A stretch of DNA of 24,147 nt from an uncultured Collinsella sp. GTDB lineage: Bacteria; Actinomycetota; Coriobacteriia; Coriobacteriales; Coriobacteriaceae. Positions 14,400-22,881 of the stretch are shown piece by piece; position 1 is the stretch's first letter, and the number at the start of each line of letters is the position of its first letter. A program made the translations under genes and the position numbers. The stretch spans positions 1 to 24,147 of the forward strand of contig UQLI01000030.1 of the NCBI GenBank assembly GCA_900541715.1. Direction: 5' to 3'. A model generated the notes under the pieces. It was not told the DNA's origin. It searched no databases and saw nothing but the letters and a program-made list of their open reading frames with translations.

Positions 14400-16223
14400 T
14401 TACGCAATCATCTGGAAGAACTCGGCAACGGGGCCAAGCGCCAGGGCCGGAAAGAAGCTCAGGGCACCGATCAGCAGAACGATGAACACGAGCAGGAATA
14501 CGAACATGCCGTTGGTGGTAGACAGGGTACCGGCGCTCTCGGCGACCTTGCCCTTCTTGGCCAGCGAGCCGGCGATAGCCAGCGTACCGATGATGGGCAT
14601 GAAGCGAGCGAACAGCATCTCGAGGCCGAGCATGACGTTGATCCAGGGAATGTTGCAGTTCATGCCTGCAAACGCCGAGCCGTTGTTGCCGCCGCATGAG
14701 GTGAAGGCATACAGCGCCTCGGAGAAGCCGTGCGCGCCACCATTGTTGAGCTGGTCGGCAAGACCGGGCACCATGCAGGCGATGGCCGAGCACACCAGAA
14801 TGGCAAACGGAGTTGCCAAGCACAGGACAACTGCCCAGCGCATCTCGCCCGGCTCGATCTTCTTGCCCAGGAACTCAGGTGTGCGTCCGACCATGAGGCC
14901 GGCGATGAACACTGTGAGGATGGCGAAGCCGATCATGCCGTACAGGCCGCAGCCCACGCCGCCGAAGACGACCTCGCCCAGAGCAATCTGGAGCATCTGG
15001 ACAAAACCGCCCAGCGGGGTGTAGGAGTCGTGCATGGAGTTAACCGAGCCGTTGGAAGCAGCCGTCGTGAAAGCGGACCAGGTAGAAGAGGAGGCGATAC
15101 CGAAACGGCTCTCCTTGCCCTCCATATTGCCGCCGGCCTGGCCGTCGGTCATCTCGATATTGACCGCTCCGCCATCGGCCAGCTGCGGGGTGCCCGCATG
15201 CTCGTTGACGGCGATGATGCCGGTGAAGATCACCAGCAGGATGAACATGGCGGCAAAGATGGCCTTGCCCTGCTTGGTGTTCTTGACGCCGATACCGAAA
15301 GCGAAGCAACAGGCGGCCGGGATCAGCAGCAGGCTGGTCATCTCGATGATGTTGGTGAAGGCACTGGGGTTCTCATACGGATGGGCGGAGTTCACGCCGA
15401 AGAAGCCGCCGCCGTTGGTGCCGGACTGCTTGATGGCGACCTGAGGAGCCGCGGGACCCTGGGGCAGGAACTGCTCGGTGACCACGCGCGCGCCCTCGAC
15501 AACCTTGCCGTCGACCTTGACCGTGTCGCCCTCAATCTGGGCGCCGTCGATGACGCTCCAGCCGCCGTCTGCATTAGGCTGAACAGCGACGGGTTCTACG
15601 AGCTCAGCCTTCTGAGCCGGCTGGAAGTTGGAGATGACGCCACCGGCAGCCAGGCAGATGCCGAACACGAGGTTCAGCGGGATGAGCACGTACAGGACGG
15701 TGCGGGTGAGGTCGACCCAGAAGGAACCCAGACCCTGCTCCTTGACCTGACGGAAGCCGCGGATCAGCGCGAACATGACCGCGATACCGGTGCCAGCGGA
15801 AACGAAATTCTGCACAGTGAGACCCATGAACTGCACAAGGTAGGACAGGGTGGTCTCACCGGAGTAGGACTGCCAGTTGGTGTTGGTTATGAAGGAAGCA
15901 GCCGTATTGAACGACAGGTCCCATGACACACCCGGCAGGTGCTGGGGATTGCCCGGCAAGAAGGACTGAAGCGCCTGGAGTGCCACAAGAGCCACGAGGC
16001 CGATCCCCGAAAAGACCAGCACGCTTGCCAGATAGCGCCTACACCCCATCTGCTCTGCCGCGTCGATGCGAAGCAGACGATAGACGCCACGCTCCACAGG
16101 AGCAATCACAGGCGACAGGAACGTATGCTCACCATCCATGATATGGGCCATGAACCGACCGAGCGGAACGGCCAGGACGACGAGCACGGCAAAGTACAAG
16201 ATATACTGAATCGCAGCGTCCAT
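14400..16223 (-). CDS. kdpA: Potassium-transporting ATPase subunit KdpA
   Basis: KdpA is the K+-selective channel-like subunit of KdpFABC, with four selectivity loops of the TrkH/K+ channel superfamily. These are visible as NTNWQSYSGE (113-122), GTNGGGFFGVNSAHPYENP (268-286), the third at NGSVNSMHDSYTPLGG and the fourth at CGGNNGSAFAG. At 607 residues it is about 50 longer than the E. coli protein. Part of the excess is an extracytoplasmic insertion at about residues 206-257 just before the second selectivity loop; this contains VKVDGKVVEGARVVTEQF, strikingly like a KdpC motif. The start at 16223 is 3 bp after the kdpF stop, so translation is probably coupled. Confidence 0.96.
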   Translation of the reverse strand: MDAAIQYILYFAVLVVLAVPLGRFMAHIMDGEHTFLSPVIAPVERGVYRLLRIDAAEQMGCRRYLASVLVFSGIGLVALVALQALQSFLPGNPQHLPGVSWDLSFNTAASFITNTNWQSYSGETTLSYLVQFMGLTVQNFVSAGTGIAVMFALIRGFRQVKEQGLGSFWVDLTRTVLYVLIPLNLVFGICLAAGGVISNFQPAQKAELVEPVAVQPNADGGWSVIDGAQIEGDTVKVDGKVVEGARVVTEQFLPQGPAAPQVAIKQSGTNGGGFFGVNSAHPYENPSAFTNIIEMTSLLLIPAACCFAFGIGVKNTKQGKAIFAAMFILLVIFTGIIAVNEHAGTPQLADGGAVNIEMTDGQAGGNMEGKESRFGIASSSTWSAFTTAASNGSVNSMHDSYTPLGGFVQMLQIALGEVVFGGVGCGLYGMIGFAILTVFIAGLMVGRTPEFLGKKIEPGEMRWAVVLCLATPFAILVCSAIACMVPGLADQLNNGGAHGFSEALYAFTSCGGNNGSAFAGMNCNIPWINVMLGLEMLFARFMPIIGTLAIAGSLAKKGKVAESAGTLSTTNGMFVFLLVFIVLLIGALSFFPALALGPVAEFFQMIA

Positions 16224-16226
16224 AGT

Positions 16227-16313
16227 TTACGAATCACTCCTCATCAGAATGTAGATGTAATAGATAAAGAGTCCAATGCAGACGACTCCGATGATGGGAA
16301 TGAGGATGTCCAT
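16227..16313 (-). CDS. kdpF: KdpF-like small membrane peptide
   Basis: A 28-residue peptide (MDILIPIIGVVCIGLFIYYI then YILMRSDS), consisting of one transmembrane helix with a short charged tail, lies immediately before kdpA, as kdpF does in other kdp operons. Size and position fit KdpF, a small stabilising subunit of the pump. The ATG at 16313 has AAAGGGG about 7 bp upstream and the stop is 3 bp before the kdpA ATG. Sequence conservation in KdpF is low, so identification rests on position, size and hydrophobicity. Confidence 0.85.
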   Translation of the reverse strand: MDILIPIIGVVCIGLFIYYIYILMRSDS

Positions 16314-16557
16314 TTACCGCCCCTTTCACGCGCGGTCCGATGTCTCGGACGCCTGCTCTCGCAAGCGTCTGGGGACAGTAAACGCTTCTAGGGATTAAAG
16401 AGGCGTGAGGGCCGGGGCTCACGTCCTTAAGATGCCGTAAAGATGCAGGTAGAAAGCACTATTGCGGCTGCAGTGCGCCTATACTCGACCTCACGAGCAT
16501 ACAGTGGCGTCCTCACCGCGTATGCACGCATGGACAACGCTTCAGAAAGGCTACGCT
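16314..16557. promoter_or_regulatory. Divergent kdpFABC / kdpDE regulatory region
   Basis: This 244-bp stretch separates the pump operon from the sensor operon. On the plus strand TATACT (16480-16485) is a good -10 for kdpD, but no -35 lies at standard distance, which fits activator control. On the minus strand the kdpF leader can form hairpins: CGTGAG/CTCACG (16404-16409 and 16418-16423), GACGC/GCGTC around 16350-16370 and GTCCGA/TCGGAC around 16334-16350. KdpE would be expected to bind here; no binding site was identified. Confidence 0.5.
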
Positions 16558-18012
16558 ATGCAGCGCGACGCATCGGACACTCGCGTCAATCCAGACCTCA
16601 TCCTCAAGGCAATTGAGAAAGACGAGGTCGCCGATGACGCTCGAACCAGCCGGGGACACCTCAAGATTTTCTTTGGCTACGCTGCTGGCGCAGGCAAAAC
16701 CTATGCGATGCTTCAAGCCGCCCACGCCGCCAAGCGGCGAGGTGTCGACGTCGTCGCGGGATACATCGAGCCGCACGAACGTCCGGCAACTGCCCATCTT
16801 GCACAAGGGCTTGAGAACGTGCCCTGTAAACTCATCGAGCACAACGGCATTGCGCTCAGCGAGTTCGATCTAGATGCGGCTATCGAACGCGCCCCTCAGC
16901 TCATCCTTGTCGACGAGCTCGCCCATACAAATGCGCCGGGGTCTCGCCACGACAAACGCTATCAAGACGTCGAGGAACTTCTACATGCGGGCATCGACGT
17001 CTATACGACCGTGAACGTTCAGCATATCGAGAGCCTAAACGACATGGTTGCATCCATCACCGGCGTTGTCGTGAGCGAACGAATCCCCGACCGTATCTTC
17101 GATGATGCCGACCAGGTCGAGCTCGTCGACATAGAGCCCGAAGACCTACTTGAGCGCCTTCGCGCCGGCCTCGTCTACCGTCCCGCACAAGCCGACCGAG
17201 CGCAACAGCATTTTTTTACCGTCGAGAACCTCACCGCACTCCGAGAAATCGCGCTGCGCCGCTGCGCCGATCGCACCGGTCACCTCACAGACGCCGCACG
17301 CGTGCTGGGAAACCGTGACTACTACACCAGGGAGCGTATCTTAGTCTGTGTCTCCCCGGCGCCGACCAATCCCCGCATCGTCCGTGCCGCCGCACGCATG
17401 GCGAAAGCGTTTCGCAGCGAGCTCGTCGCCCTGTTCGTAGAGAGCCCGCGCACGCAAGCCATGAGCGATGATGAGCGCGCCAAGCTTGCAGCCAATATCG
17501 CCCTAGCCGAGCAGCTCGGAGCACATATGGAAACCGTCTATGGCGACGACATCGCGTTTCAGATCTCCGAGTTCGCGCGCCTGTCGGGTATTTCGAAGAT
17601 CGTCATGGGGCGCACGGGCGAGCGCAGCAGCGTCCGTCAGGCCCTCTTCGGCCGCAAATCTCTCGTAGAACAGCTCATAACATTCGCCCCGAACCTCGAC
17701 ATTTACATCATTCCAGACCAGTCGACTCCGCCCTCCCGGCCCAAAGGACGCCGCCGTGCGCTCGCCCTGCAGCCGCCCAGCAGCCGAAACGTGCTTCGCA
17801 CGCTGGCTCTCTCTTGTCGCCACGGCGATCGGCACGGCTTTCCGCCATCTGGGATTTGCCGATTCCAGCATCATATCCCTCTATATCCTCACGGCCCTGC
17901 TGACCGCCGTCACCACGACGGGGCGTATCTGCACGATCGTATCGAGCGTGCTCTCTGTAGTGCTTTACAACTTCTGCTTCGTCACGCCTCTGTTTTCGCT
18001 CGCCAGCTATGA
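16558..18012 (+). CDS. kdpD: Sensor kinase KdpD, N-terminal part (frame broken near 17740)
   Basis: KdpD senses K+ limitation and phosphorylates KdpE. This frame holds the cytoplasmic KdpD domain with its Walker A-like GYAAGAGKTYAML and the signature VDELAHTNAPGSRHDKRYQD. The universal-stress-protein domain that follows is ILVCVSPAPTNPRIVRAAAR to IVMGRTGERSSVRQALFGRKS. After IYIIPDQSTPPSRPKG the frame continues into non-homologous sequence and stops at 18012, while the membrane and kinase parts continue in another frame. Removing one C from the run at about 17739-17742 joins the two into a 910-residue protein, close to the usual KdpD length. ATG 16558 was chosen because GAAAGG lies 7 bp upstream. 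Confidence 0.85.
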   Translation: MQRDASDTRVNPDLILKAIEKDEVADDARTSRGHLKIFFGYAAGAGKTYAMLQAAHAAKRRGVDVVAGYIEPHERPATAHLAQGLENVPCKLIEHNGIALSEFDLDAAIERAPQLILVDELAHTNAPGSRHDKRYQDVEELLHAGIDVYTTVNVQHIESLNDMVASITGVVVSERIPDRIFDDADQVELVDIEPEDLLERLRAGLVYRPAQADRAQQHFFTVENLTALREIALRRCADRTGHLTDAARVLGNRDYYTRERILVCVSPAPTNPRIVRAAARMAKAFRSELVALFVESPRTQAMSDDERAKLAANIALAEQLGAHMETVYGDDIAFQISEFARLSGISKIVMGRTGERSSVRQALFGRKSLVEQLITFAPNLDIYIIPDQSTPPSRPKGRRRALALQPPSSRNVLRTLALSCRHGDRHGFPPSGICRFQHHIPLYPHGPADRRHHDGAYLHDRIERALCSALQLLLRHASVFARQL

Positions 18013-19291
18013 CCGAAGCTATCTGGTCACGTTCGGCATCATGTTCGCTACCGCTATGGTCGCCGGCGAGTTAACTGCGCGCATCGCCGACAACGCCCGT
18101 ACCTCCGCCGAGAACGCATTCAAAACGCGCGTACTCCTCGAAACGAACCAGCTCTTGCAGCAAGCCCATAGCGCGGAGGAGTGCGCCCGCGTCGCCATGA
18201 ACCAACTCGTCAAACTGCTAAAACTCGACGTGGTCTTCTACCCCGCCGAACACGGCACGCTCGGCAAAGCGCTCTATGAGTCCGCTGGCACCGAAAACCG
18301 ATCCGCGTCGCTGCTCACCGACTACGAGCGCGCCGTTGCAACCTGGACCTACACCAACAACAAGCGCGCGGGCGCAAGCACGCGGACCCTGCCTGAGGCG
18401 CGCTGTCTCTACCTCGCGGTTCGCACCGGCGACAAGGTATTCGGTGTCATCGGCATCGCCCTAGAGGGGCGCGAGATCGAAGCCTTCGAGCATTCGATCG
18501 TCCTATCTATCGTAGGTGAATGCGCCTTGGCGCTCGAAAGCGACCGGGCGGCGCAAGAGCGCGAAGAGGCTGCGGTCTTGGCGAAAAACGAGCAGCTGCG
18601 CGCCAACCTTTTGCGCTCCATCGGCCACGATTTGAGGACACCCCTCACGGCTATATCCGGATCTGCGGCAATCCTTCGGAAGAGCGACGAGAAGCTCAGC
18701 CTCGAACAACGCTGCGATCTTGCCGATGCCATCTACGACGACTCCCTCTGGCTTATCGATACCGTGGAAAACCTCCTCGCCATCACACGCGTCGAGGACG
18801 GCACCATTCGCCTCAACTTAACATCCGAGCTCATCGACGAGGTCATCGAGGCCGCCCTCAGCCATGTCGCCCAAGCATCGCATGGACGTGCCGTCACCAT
18901 CGAGCACACTGACGACATCCTGCTGGTACGCATCGACGTCCATCTCATCATGCAGGTGCTTACGAATCTCATCATGAACGCCTTCAAATACACGCCCGAG
19001 GACTCGACTGTCACCATCAGCGCACGTCGCGAGGGTGAGTTCATCGTGGTGGACGTCGCAGACGATGGGCCGGGTGTAGCAGACTGCGACAAGCCTCATA
19101 TCTTTGAGCGCTTCTTCACCTCAAGCAATACGCGGCCCGTGGATTCGCGTCGAAGCATCGGCCTTGGGCTGTCGCTCTGCCGCTCCATCGTGGAGGCGCA
19201 TGGCGGCGTCATCGAAGTTCGCGACAACCACCCCCATGGGGCCGTCTTCCGTTTTACCCTACCCGCCGAGGAGATCGAGATTCATGAATAA
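17756..19291 (+). CDS. kdpD: Sensor kinase KdpD, membrane and histidine-kinase part
   Basis: The second part of KdpD. Residues from about 14 to 105 form the membrane block (FARWLSLVATAIG, ISLYILTALLTAVTTTG, VLSVVLYNFCFV, YLVTFGIMFATAMVAG). A GAF-like sensor follows (about 120-265). The kinase core has the H-box SIGHDLRTPLTAISG with phospho-acceptor His291, the N-box NLIMNAFKYTP, the G1 box DDGPGV, the F-box IFERFF and the G2 box GLGLSLC. It may be one gene with the preceding frame, interrupted by a +1 shift. It could also be translated separately, since AAAGGA (17743-17748) lies 7 bases before the GTG at 17756. Its end overlaps kdpE by 8 bp. Confidence 0.88.
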   Translation: MRSPCSRPAAETCFARWLSLVATAIGTAFRHLGFADSSIISLYILTALLTAVTTTGRICTIVSSVLSVVLYNFCFVTPLFSLASYDRSYLVTFGIMFATAMVAGELTARIADNARTSAENAFKTRVLLETNQLLQQAHSAEECARVAMNQLVKLLKLDVVFYPAEHGTLGKALYESAGTENRSASLLTDYERAVATWTYTNNKRAGASTRTLPEARCLYLAVRTGDKVFGVIGIALEGREIEAFEHSIVLSIVGECALALESDRAAQEREEAAVLAKNEQLRANLLRSIGHDLRTPLTAISGSAAILRKSDEKLSLEQRCDLADAIYDDSLWLIDTVENLLAITRVEDGTIRLNLTSELIDEVIEAALSHVAQASHGRAVTIEHTDDILLVRIDVHLIMQVLTNLIMNAFKYTPEDSTVTISARREGEFIVVDVADDGPGVADCDKPHIFERFFTSSNTRPVDSRRSIGLGLSLCRSIVEAHGGVIEVRDNHPHGAVFRFTLPAEEIEIHE

Positions 19292-19988
19292 TGCCGCTAA
19301 GCCACGCATCCTCCTGGTCGAAGATGACCTGACCGTTCAAAACCTCGTTTCGACCGCGCTTGACCTCCACGGCTATGTCGTGAGCAAGGTTTGCAACGGC
19401 CAGGCCGCCATCATGGATGCGGTGTCGCACGGCCCCAGCCTCATCATGCTCGACCTCGGCCTTCCCGACATTGACGGTATCGAGGTCATCACGAAGATCC
19501 GAAGCTGGTCGGCAGTCCCCATTATCGTCATTTCGGCGCGCACCGAAGATTCCGACAAGATTGCAGCACTTGACGCAGGGGCAGACGACTACCTCACCAA
19601 GCCCTTTTCTGTGGATGAGTTGCTCGCGCGCGTCCGTGCGAATTTGAGGCGCTCCTCGATGGCGTCAAGCGAGTCGACAGAAGCGAGCACGTTCGACAAC
19701 GGTCCGCTGCATATCGACTACGCCGCGGGATACGCGACGAAAGACGGACGCGAGCTCTCGCTTACCCCAACCGAGTACAAATTGCTCGTCCTTCTAGCGA
19801 AAAACGTCGACAAGGTGCTCACCCACACCTTCATCACCCGCGAGATATGGGGCACGAGCTGGGACAGCGATCTGGCGAGCCTGCGCGTGTTCATGCGCAC
19901 CCTGCGCAAGAAGATCGAGGCAGACCCCTCTCACCCCAAGATGATTCAGACGCACATGGGTGTCGGGTACCGCATGCAGCGTCTCTAG
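19284..19988 (+). CDS. kdpE: Response regulator KdpE
   Basis: A 234-residue OmpR/PhoB-type regulator that would activate kdpFABC. The receiver domain shows the acidic pair EDD (13-15), phospho-acceptor Asp57 in LDLGLPDIDG and the conserved Lys106 in LTKPFSVDEL. The DNA-binding winged helix shows ELSLTPTEYKLLVLLAKN, SLRVFMRTLRKKIE and the terminal HMGVGYRMQ. The ATG lies inside the last codons of kdpD, with GAGGAG about 10 bases upstream, so the two are translationally coupled. A longer in-frame extension was rejected because it overlaps kdpD by 180 bp without a site. Confidence 0.95.
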   Translation: MNNAAKPRILLVEDDLTVQNLVSTALDLHGYVVSKVCNGQAAIMDAVSHGPSLIMLDLGLPDIDGIEVITKIRSWSAVPIIVISARTEDSDKIAALDAGADDYLTKPFSVDELLARVRANLRRSSMASSESTEASTFDNGPLHIDYAAGYATKDGRELSLTPTEYKLLVLLAKNVDKVLTHTFITREIWGTSWDSDLASLRVFMRTLRKKIEADPSHPKMIQTHMGVGYRMQRL

Positions 19989-20055
19989 CCCACCCCACAA
20001 AAAGTGAAAAACACCCCGCGAACGGATGCTCGCGAGGCGCTTAGATGTCTGGACC

Positions 20056-20256
20056 TTATTTGATACCGCGGCCCAAGTCTTCGGCGATTTTGTCTACGCC
20101 CTTAAGTGCGGCGCACGTCTTTTTGTTGGAGCAATGCCCCGTGCAAACGCTACCCTGAGCGCAGTCGGCGCAGGTGCCCTTGCGGTAGATGCGCACGCAT
20201 ACCGCGACAAACGCAACGCCGATAACAGCCAGTACAACAATATCGATAGGTGCCAT
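20056..20256 (-). CDS. FeoB-associated Cys-rich membrane protein
   Basis: A 66-residue peptide with one N-terminal membrane helix (about residues 5-23) followed by a short cysteine-rich tail with Cys29, Cys32, Cys38, Cys42 and Cys48. This is the pattern of the small proteins found next to feoB in many Firmicutes and Actinobacteria. A role in handling ferrous iron at the FeoB pore has been proposed for such peptides; the cysteines suggest metal binding. AGAGGAGG lies 6 bases before ATG 20256. It follows feoB in the same direction but beyond the feoB terminator, so it probably has its own promoter. An AGTTAACCA word shared with the feoA promoter region sits just upstream. Confidence 0.85.
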   Translation of the reverse strand: MAPIDIVVLAVIGVAFVAVCVRIYRKGTCADCAQGSVCTGHCSNKKTCAALKGVDKIAEDLGRGIK

Positions 20257-20270
20257 AGCAAGCCTCCTCT

Positions 20271-20279
20271 AGTTAACCA
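20271..20279. promoter_or_regulatory. AGTTAACCA box before the Cys-rich gene
   Basis: The 9-bp word AGTTAACCA (20271-20279) lies just upstream of the ribosome binding site of the Cys-rich gene. The same word occurs in both arms of the inverted repeat upstream of feoA (23431-23439, and 23470-23478 in reverse). Sharing between two iron-transport transcription units suggests a common regulator; the match is short. Confidence 0.4.
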
Positions 20280-20368
20280 TCACTTACTTTACCCCATTCT
20301 CCACCTACCAAATAGGGACGGTTTATTTTGGTCGGTTTTATCTGCGGAAACGCCATATCTCCCCCACC

Positions 20369-20401
20369 AAAAAGCCCGAGTGTCGCTGGGACACCCGGGC
20401 T
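20369..20401 (-). terminator. Intrinsic terminator of feoB
   Basis: AGCCCGAGTGTC (20373-20384) pairs with GACACCCGGGCT (20390-20401) with one mismatch. On the minus strand the hairpin is followed by a run of T (20373-20369). It lies 30 bp after the feoB stop. Confidence 0.88.
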
Positions 20402-20430
20402 CGTGGAAAGGGGTTAATCCTTATTCGGAC

Positions 20431-22758
20431 TTAAGCGGAAACTGCGGCGGAAGCAGTGTTGGTCTCGTCCTCGTCGGTCCATGCATGCTTGGGCATGGGA
20501 CGGAAGATCTGGAAGAGCATCGCAACCAGCAGCACGATGGCCACAATCGTCCAGATACCAAACTGTCCAAGAACAAGCAAGTTGTAGAACTGGTTGATGA
20601 ACAGGCCGATGACCCAAGCGAAGGCGCACTCGTAGCCGATGGCAATCGCGGTCCACTTGCCGGAGTCCATCTGGTTGCGGATAGTGCCCATGGCGGCAAA
20701 GCACGGAGCGCACAGCAGGTTGAAAGCGCCAAAGGCAACGCAAGCGCCCATAGTCGGGAACATGCCGGCAAACGCGGTCCACAGGCTCGGGTCGGTCTCG
20801 GCGGCGTCGGCAACGGACAGCAGCGAGCCGGCGGTGGCGACGACGTTCTCCTTAGCGACGAGACCCGAGACGGTCAGCGCGGTGGCCTGCCAGGTGCTAA
20901 AGCCGAGCGGGGCGAAGATCCAAGCGACCAGGTTGCCAAGCATGGCAAGCACGGAGTAGTCCATGAACTCCTCGGGGATGCCGTCCATCGCAGGCAGGAA
21001 GCCAAAGGAACCGTTGTAGCTACCAAAGTTGGACAGGAACCAAACCACGACGGTGGATGCGAAGATGACCGTGCCGGCCTTCTTGATAAAGGCCCAGCAG
21101 CGCTCCCACACGTGCAGCGCCCAGGAACGGATCGCCGGGAAGTGGTAGGCAGGAAGCTCCATAACAAACGGCGTCGGGCGACCGGCGAAGAGCTTGGTCT
21201 TCTTGAGCATGAGGCCCGAGGCGATGACGGCAAAGACGCCCAGGAAGTAGAAGAGCGGGCTGATCCACGCGGCGGTGGTGGAAGAATCGCCGATGATGGA
21301 GCCCATGAGCAGGGCGATGATCGGCAGCTTAGCGCCGCAGGGAATAAACGTGGTGGTCATGACCGTCATACGGCGGTCCTTCTCGTTCTCGATGGTCTTG
21401 GTAGCCATGACGCCGGGGACACCGCAGCCCGAAGACACGAGCATAGGAATGAAGGACTTACCGGACAGGCCAAAGCGACGGAACACGCGGTCCATGATGA
21501 AGGCGACGCGGGCCATATAGCCGCAGTCCTCCAGGAAGGACAGCATGACGAACAGCAGGAACATCTGCGGGACAAAGCCGAAGATGGCGCCCAGGCCGCC
21601 GACGATGCCGTCGCAGACCAGCGAATCGACCAGGCCACCGTCCTCGGTGCCGCCCGCCACAAGGGCGTCGTGGACCATGGTGGTAATACCAGGAACATAG
21701 GGGCCGTACTGTGCCGGGTCGACCGAGTCGGCATTGTCGCCCGCAGCCTCGACGGCCGCGTCGTAGGCGTCGCGGCCCTGACCGAGCACGTACCAACCGT
21801 CGGTACCGAAGAGCTGGTCGTTGGTGAAGTCGGTCACCGTGCCGCCCAAGGTAGAAACGGCGATGTAGTACACGCAGAACATGATGACCACAAAGATCGG
21901 CAGGCCCAGGATACGGTTGGTAACCACGCGGTCGATCTTCTCGGAGGTGCTCATCTTTGCCGGAGCCTTGGTGAGGCACTCGTCAATGATGTGGGCAATC
22001 ACGCCGTAACGCTCGCCGGTGATGATGGACTCGGCGTCATCGTCGCAGTCCTGCTCGCACTGAGCGACCAGACCTTCGACGCGAGCGGCCTTCTCCTTGG
22101 TGAGGTTGATGAGCTTGCAGGCGTCCGCATCGCGCTCGAACAGCTTGACAGCGTAGTAGCGGCGCTTGTTGGCGGGAACGCTCGCCGGCAGATTGTTCTC
22201 GATGTGGTCCAGAACGTCCTCGATGGAGGAATCGAACTTGTGCTCCGGCACCTGGCCCTTGGAAGCAGCGGACTTCTTGACCTGCTCGAACAGCTCCTTG
22301 ATGCCCTTGTTCTTAAGGGCCGAGATCATCATGACCGGACAACCGAGCTTCTTGGAGAGCTTGTCCGTGTCGATCTTATCGCCGTTCTTCTCGACCAGGT
22401 CGGCCATGTTGAGGGCAACGACCACGGGCAGGCCGGTCTCGATAACCTGAAGCGCCAGGTACAGGTTACGCTCGAGGTTGGTGGCGTCGACCACCTGGAC
22501 GACGACATCGGGCTCGCCGCTCATGAGGTAATCGCGCGAGCACTGCTCCTCAGGGCTGTAGGGGGAAAGCGAGTAGATGCCAGGGAGGTCCGTGATGGTA
22601 ACGTTCTTGTCGCTTAGGAGCTTGGCCTCCTTTTTCTCAACCGTGACGCCGGGCCAGTTGCCAACGTAGCCGTTGGCGCCGGTGATCAGGTTGAAAAGCG
22701 TGGTCTTGCCGCAGTTGGGGTTACCCGCCAGCGCGACATGGATCTGAGAATCCGCCAT
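20431..22758 (-). CDS. feoB: Ferrous iron transporter FeoB
   Basis: FeoB takes up Fe2+ across the cytoplasmic membrane. The 775-residue protein opens with the G domain: G1 GNPNCGKTT (12-20), G3 DLPGIYSLSPYS and G4 NMAD. A helical guanine-dissociation-inhibitor segment follows. The membrane part has two Gate motifs, visible around SSGCGVPGVMATKTIE with FIPCGAKLPI, and around the second LLCAPCFAAMGTIRNQ. A polar loop rich in Asp and Gly lies between membrane segments (about residues 330-380). AAGGA lies about 4 bases before ATG 22758. It follows two feoA genes across a 123-bp gap that contains a candidate operator, so it may have both read-through and its own regulation. Length and motifs are normal. 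Confidence 0.97.
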   Translation of the reverse strand: MADSQIHVALAGNPNCGKTTLFNLITGANGYVGNWPGVTVEKKEAKLLSDKNVTITDLPGIYSLSPYSPEEQCSRDYLMSGEPDVVVQVVDATNLERNLYLALQVIETGLPVVVALNMADLVEKNGDKIDTDKLSKKLGCPVMMISALKNKGIKELFEQVKKSAASKGQVPEHKFDSSIEDVLDHIENNLPASVPANKRRYYAVKLFERDADACKLINLTKEKAARVEGLVAQCEQDCDDDAESIITGERYGVIAHIIDECLTKAPAKMSTSEKIDRVVTNRILGLPIFVVIMFCVYYIAVSTLGGTVTDFTNDQLFGTDGWYVLGQGRDAYDAAVEAAGDNADSVDPAQYGPYVPGITTMVHDALVAGGTEDGGLVDSLVCDGIVGGLGAIFGFVPQMFLLFVMLSFLEDCGYMARVAFIMDRVFRRFGLSGKSFIPMLVSSGCGVPGVMATKTIENEKDRRMTVMTTTFIPCGAKLPIIALLMGSIIGDSSTTAAWISPLFYFLGVFAVIASGLMLKKTKLFAGRPTPFVMELPAYHFPAIRSWALHVWERCWAFIKKAGTVIFASTVVVWFLSNFGSYNGSFGFLPAMDGIPEEFMDYSVLAMLGNLVAWIFAPLGFSTWQATALTVSGLVAKENVVATAGSLLSVADAAETDPSLWTAFAGMFPTMGACVAFGAFNLLCAPCFAAMGTIRNQMDSGKWTAIAIGYECAFAWVIGLFINQFYNLLVLGQFGIWTIVAIVLLVAMLFQIFRPMPKHAWTDEDETNTASAAVSA

Positions 22759-22831
22759 TCAATCCTTCTTCCTTGTGTGCCTGCGCTGCTTTCTCCGCGC
22801 AGGCTGGATAATGTGCTTCAAAGATGCTGCA

Positions 22832-22855
22832 TTAAGTTAGAAAAACCTAACTTTA
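22832..22855. promoter_or_regulatory. Inverted repeat between feoA and feoB, candidate metal-repressor site
   Basis: AAGTTAG (22834-22840) and CTAACTT (22847-22853) are perfect inverted copies around a 6-base spacer, and flanking bases extend the symmetry to 9 per arm with one mismatch. The TTAG/CTAA halves resemble DtxR/IdeR iron-box half-sites. The position, 80 bp before feoB, fits an internal promoter operator. Confidence 0.55.
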
Positions 22856-22881
22856 TCTGCAGATATATGCGCCGCGAGCCC

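Noticed and set aside
16314..16460. c-di-AMP (ydaO-type) or other riboswitch before kdpF
   Set aside because: Hairpins are present but I could not find the conserved cores of known riboswitches.
20026..22617. 863-codon plus-strand frame opposite feoB, and similar long antisense frames at 3924-5582, 7082-8797, 9606-11471 and 12119-14485
   Set aside because: All lie opposite well-recognised genes, are rich in Gly, His, Arg and Asp and show no family motif. Long antisense frames are expected in high-GC coding DNA.
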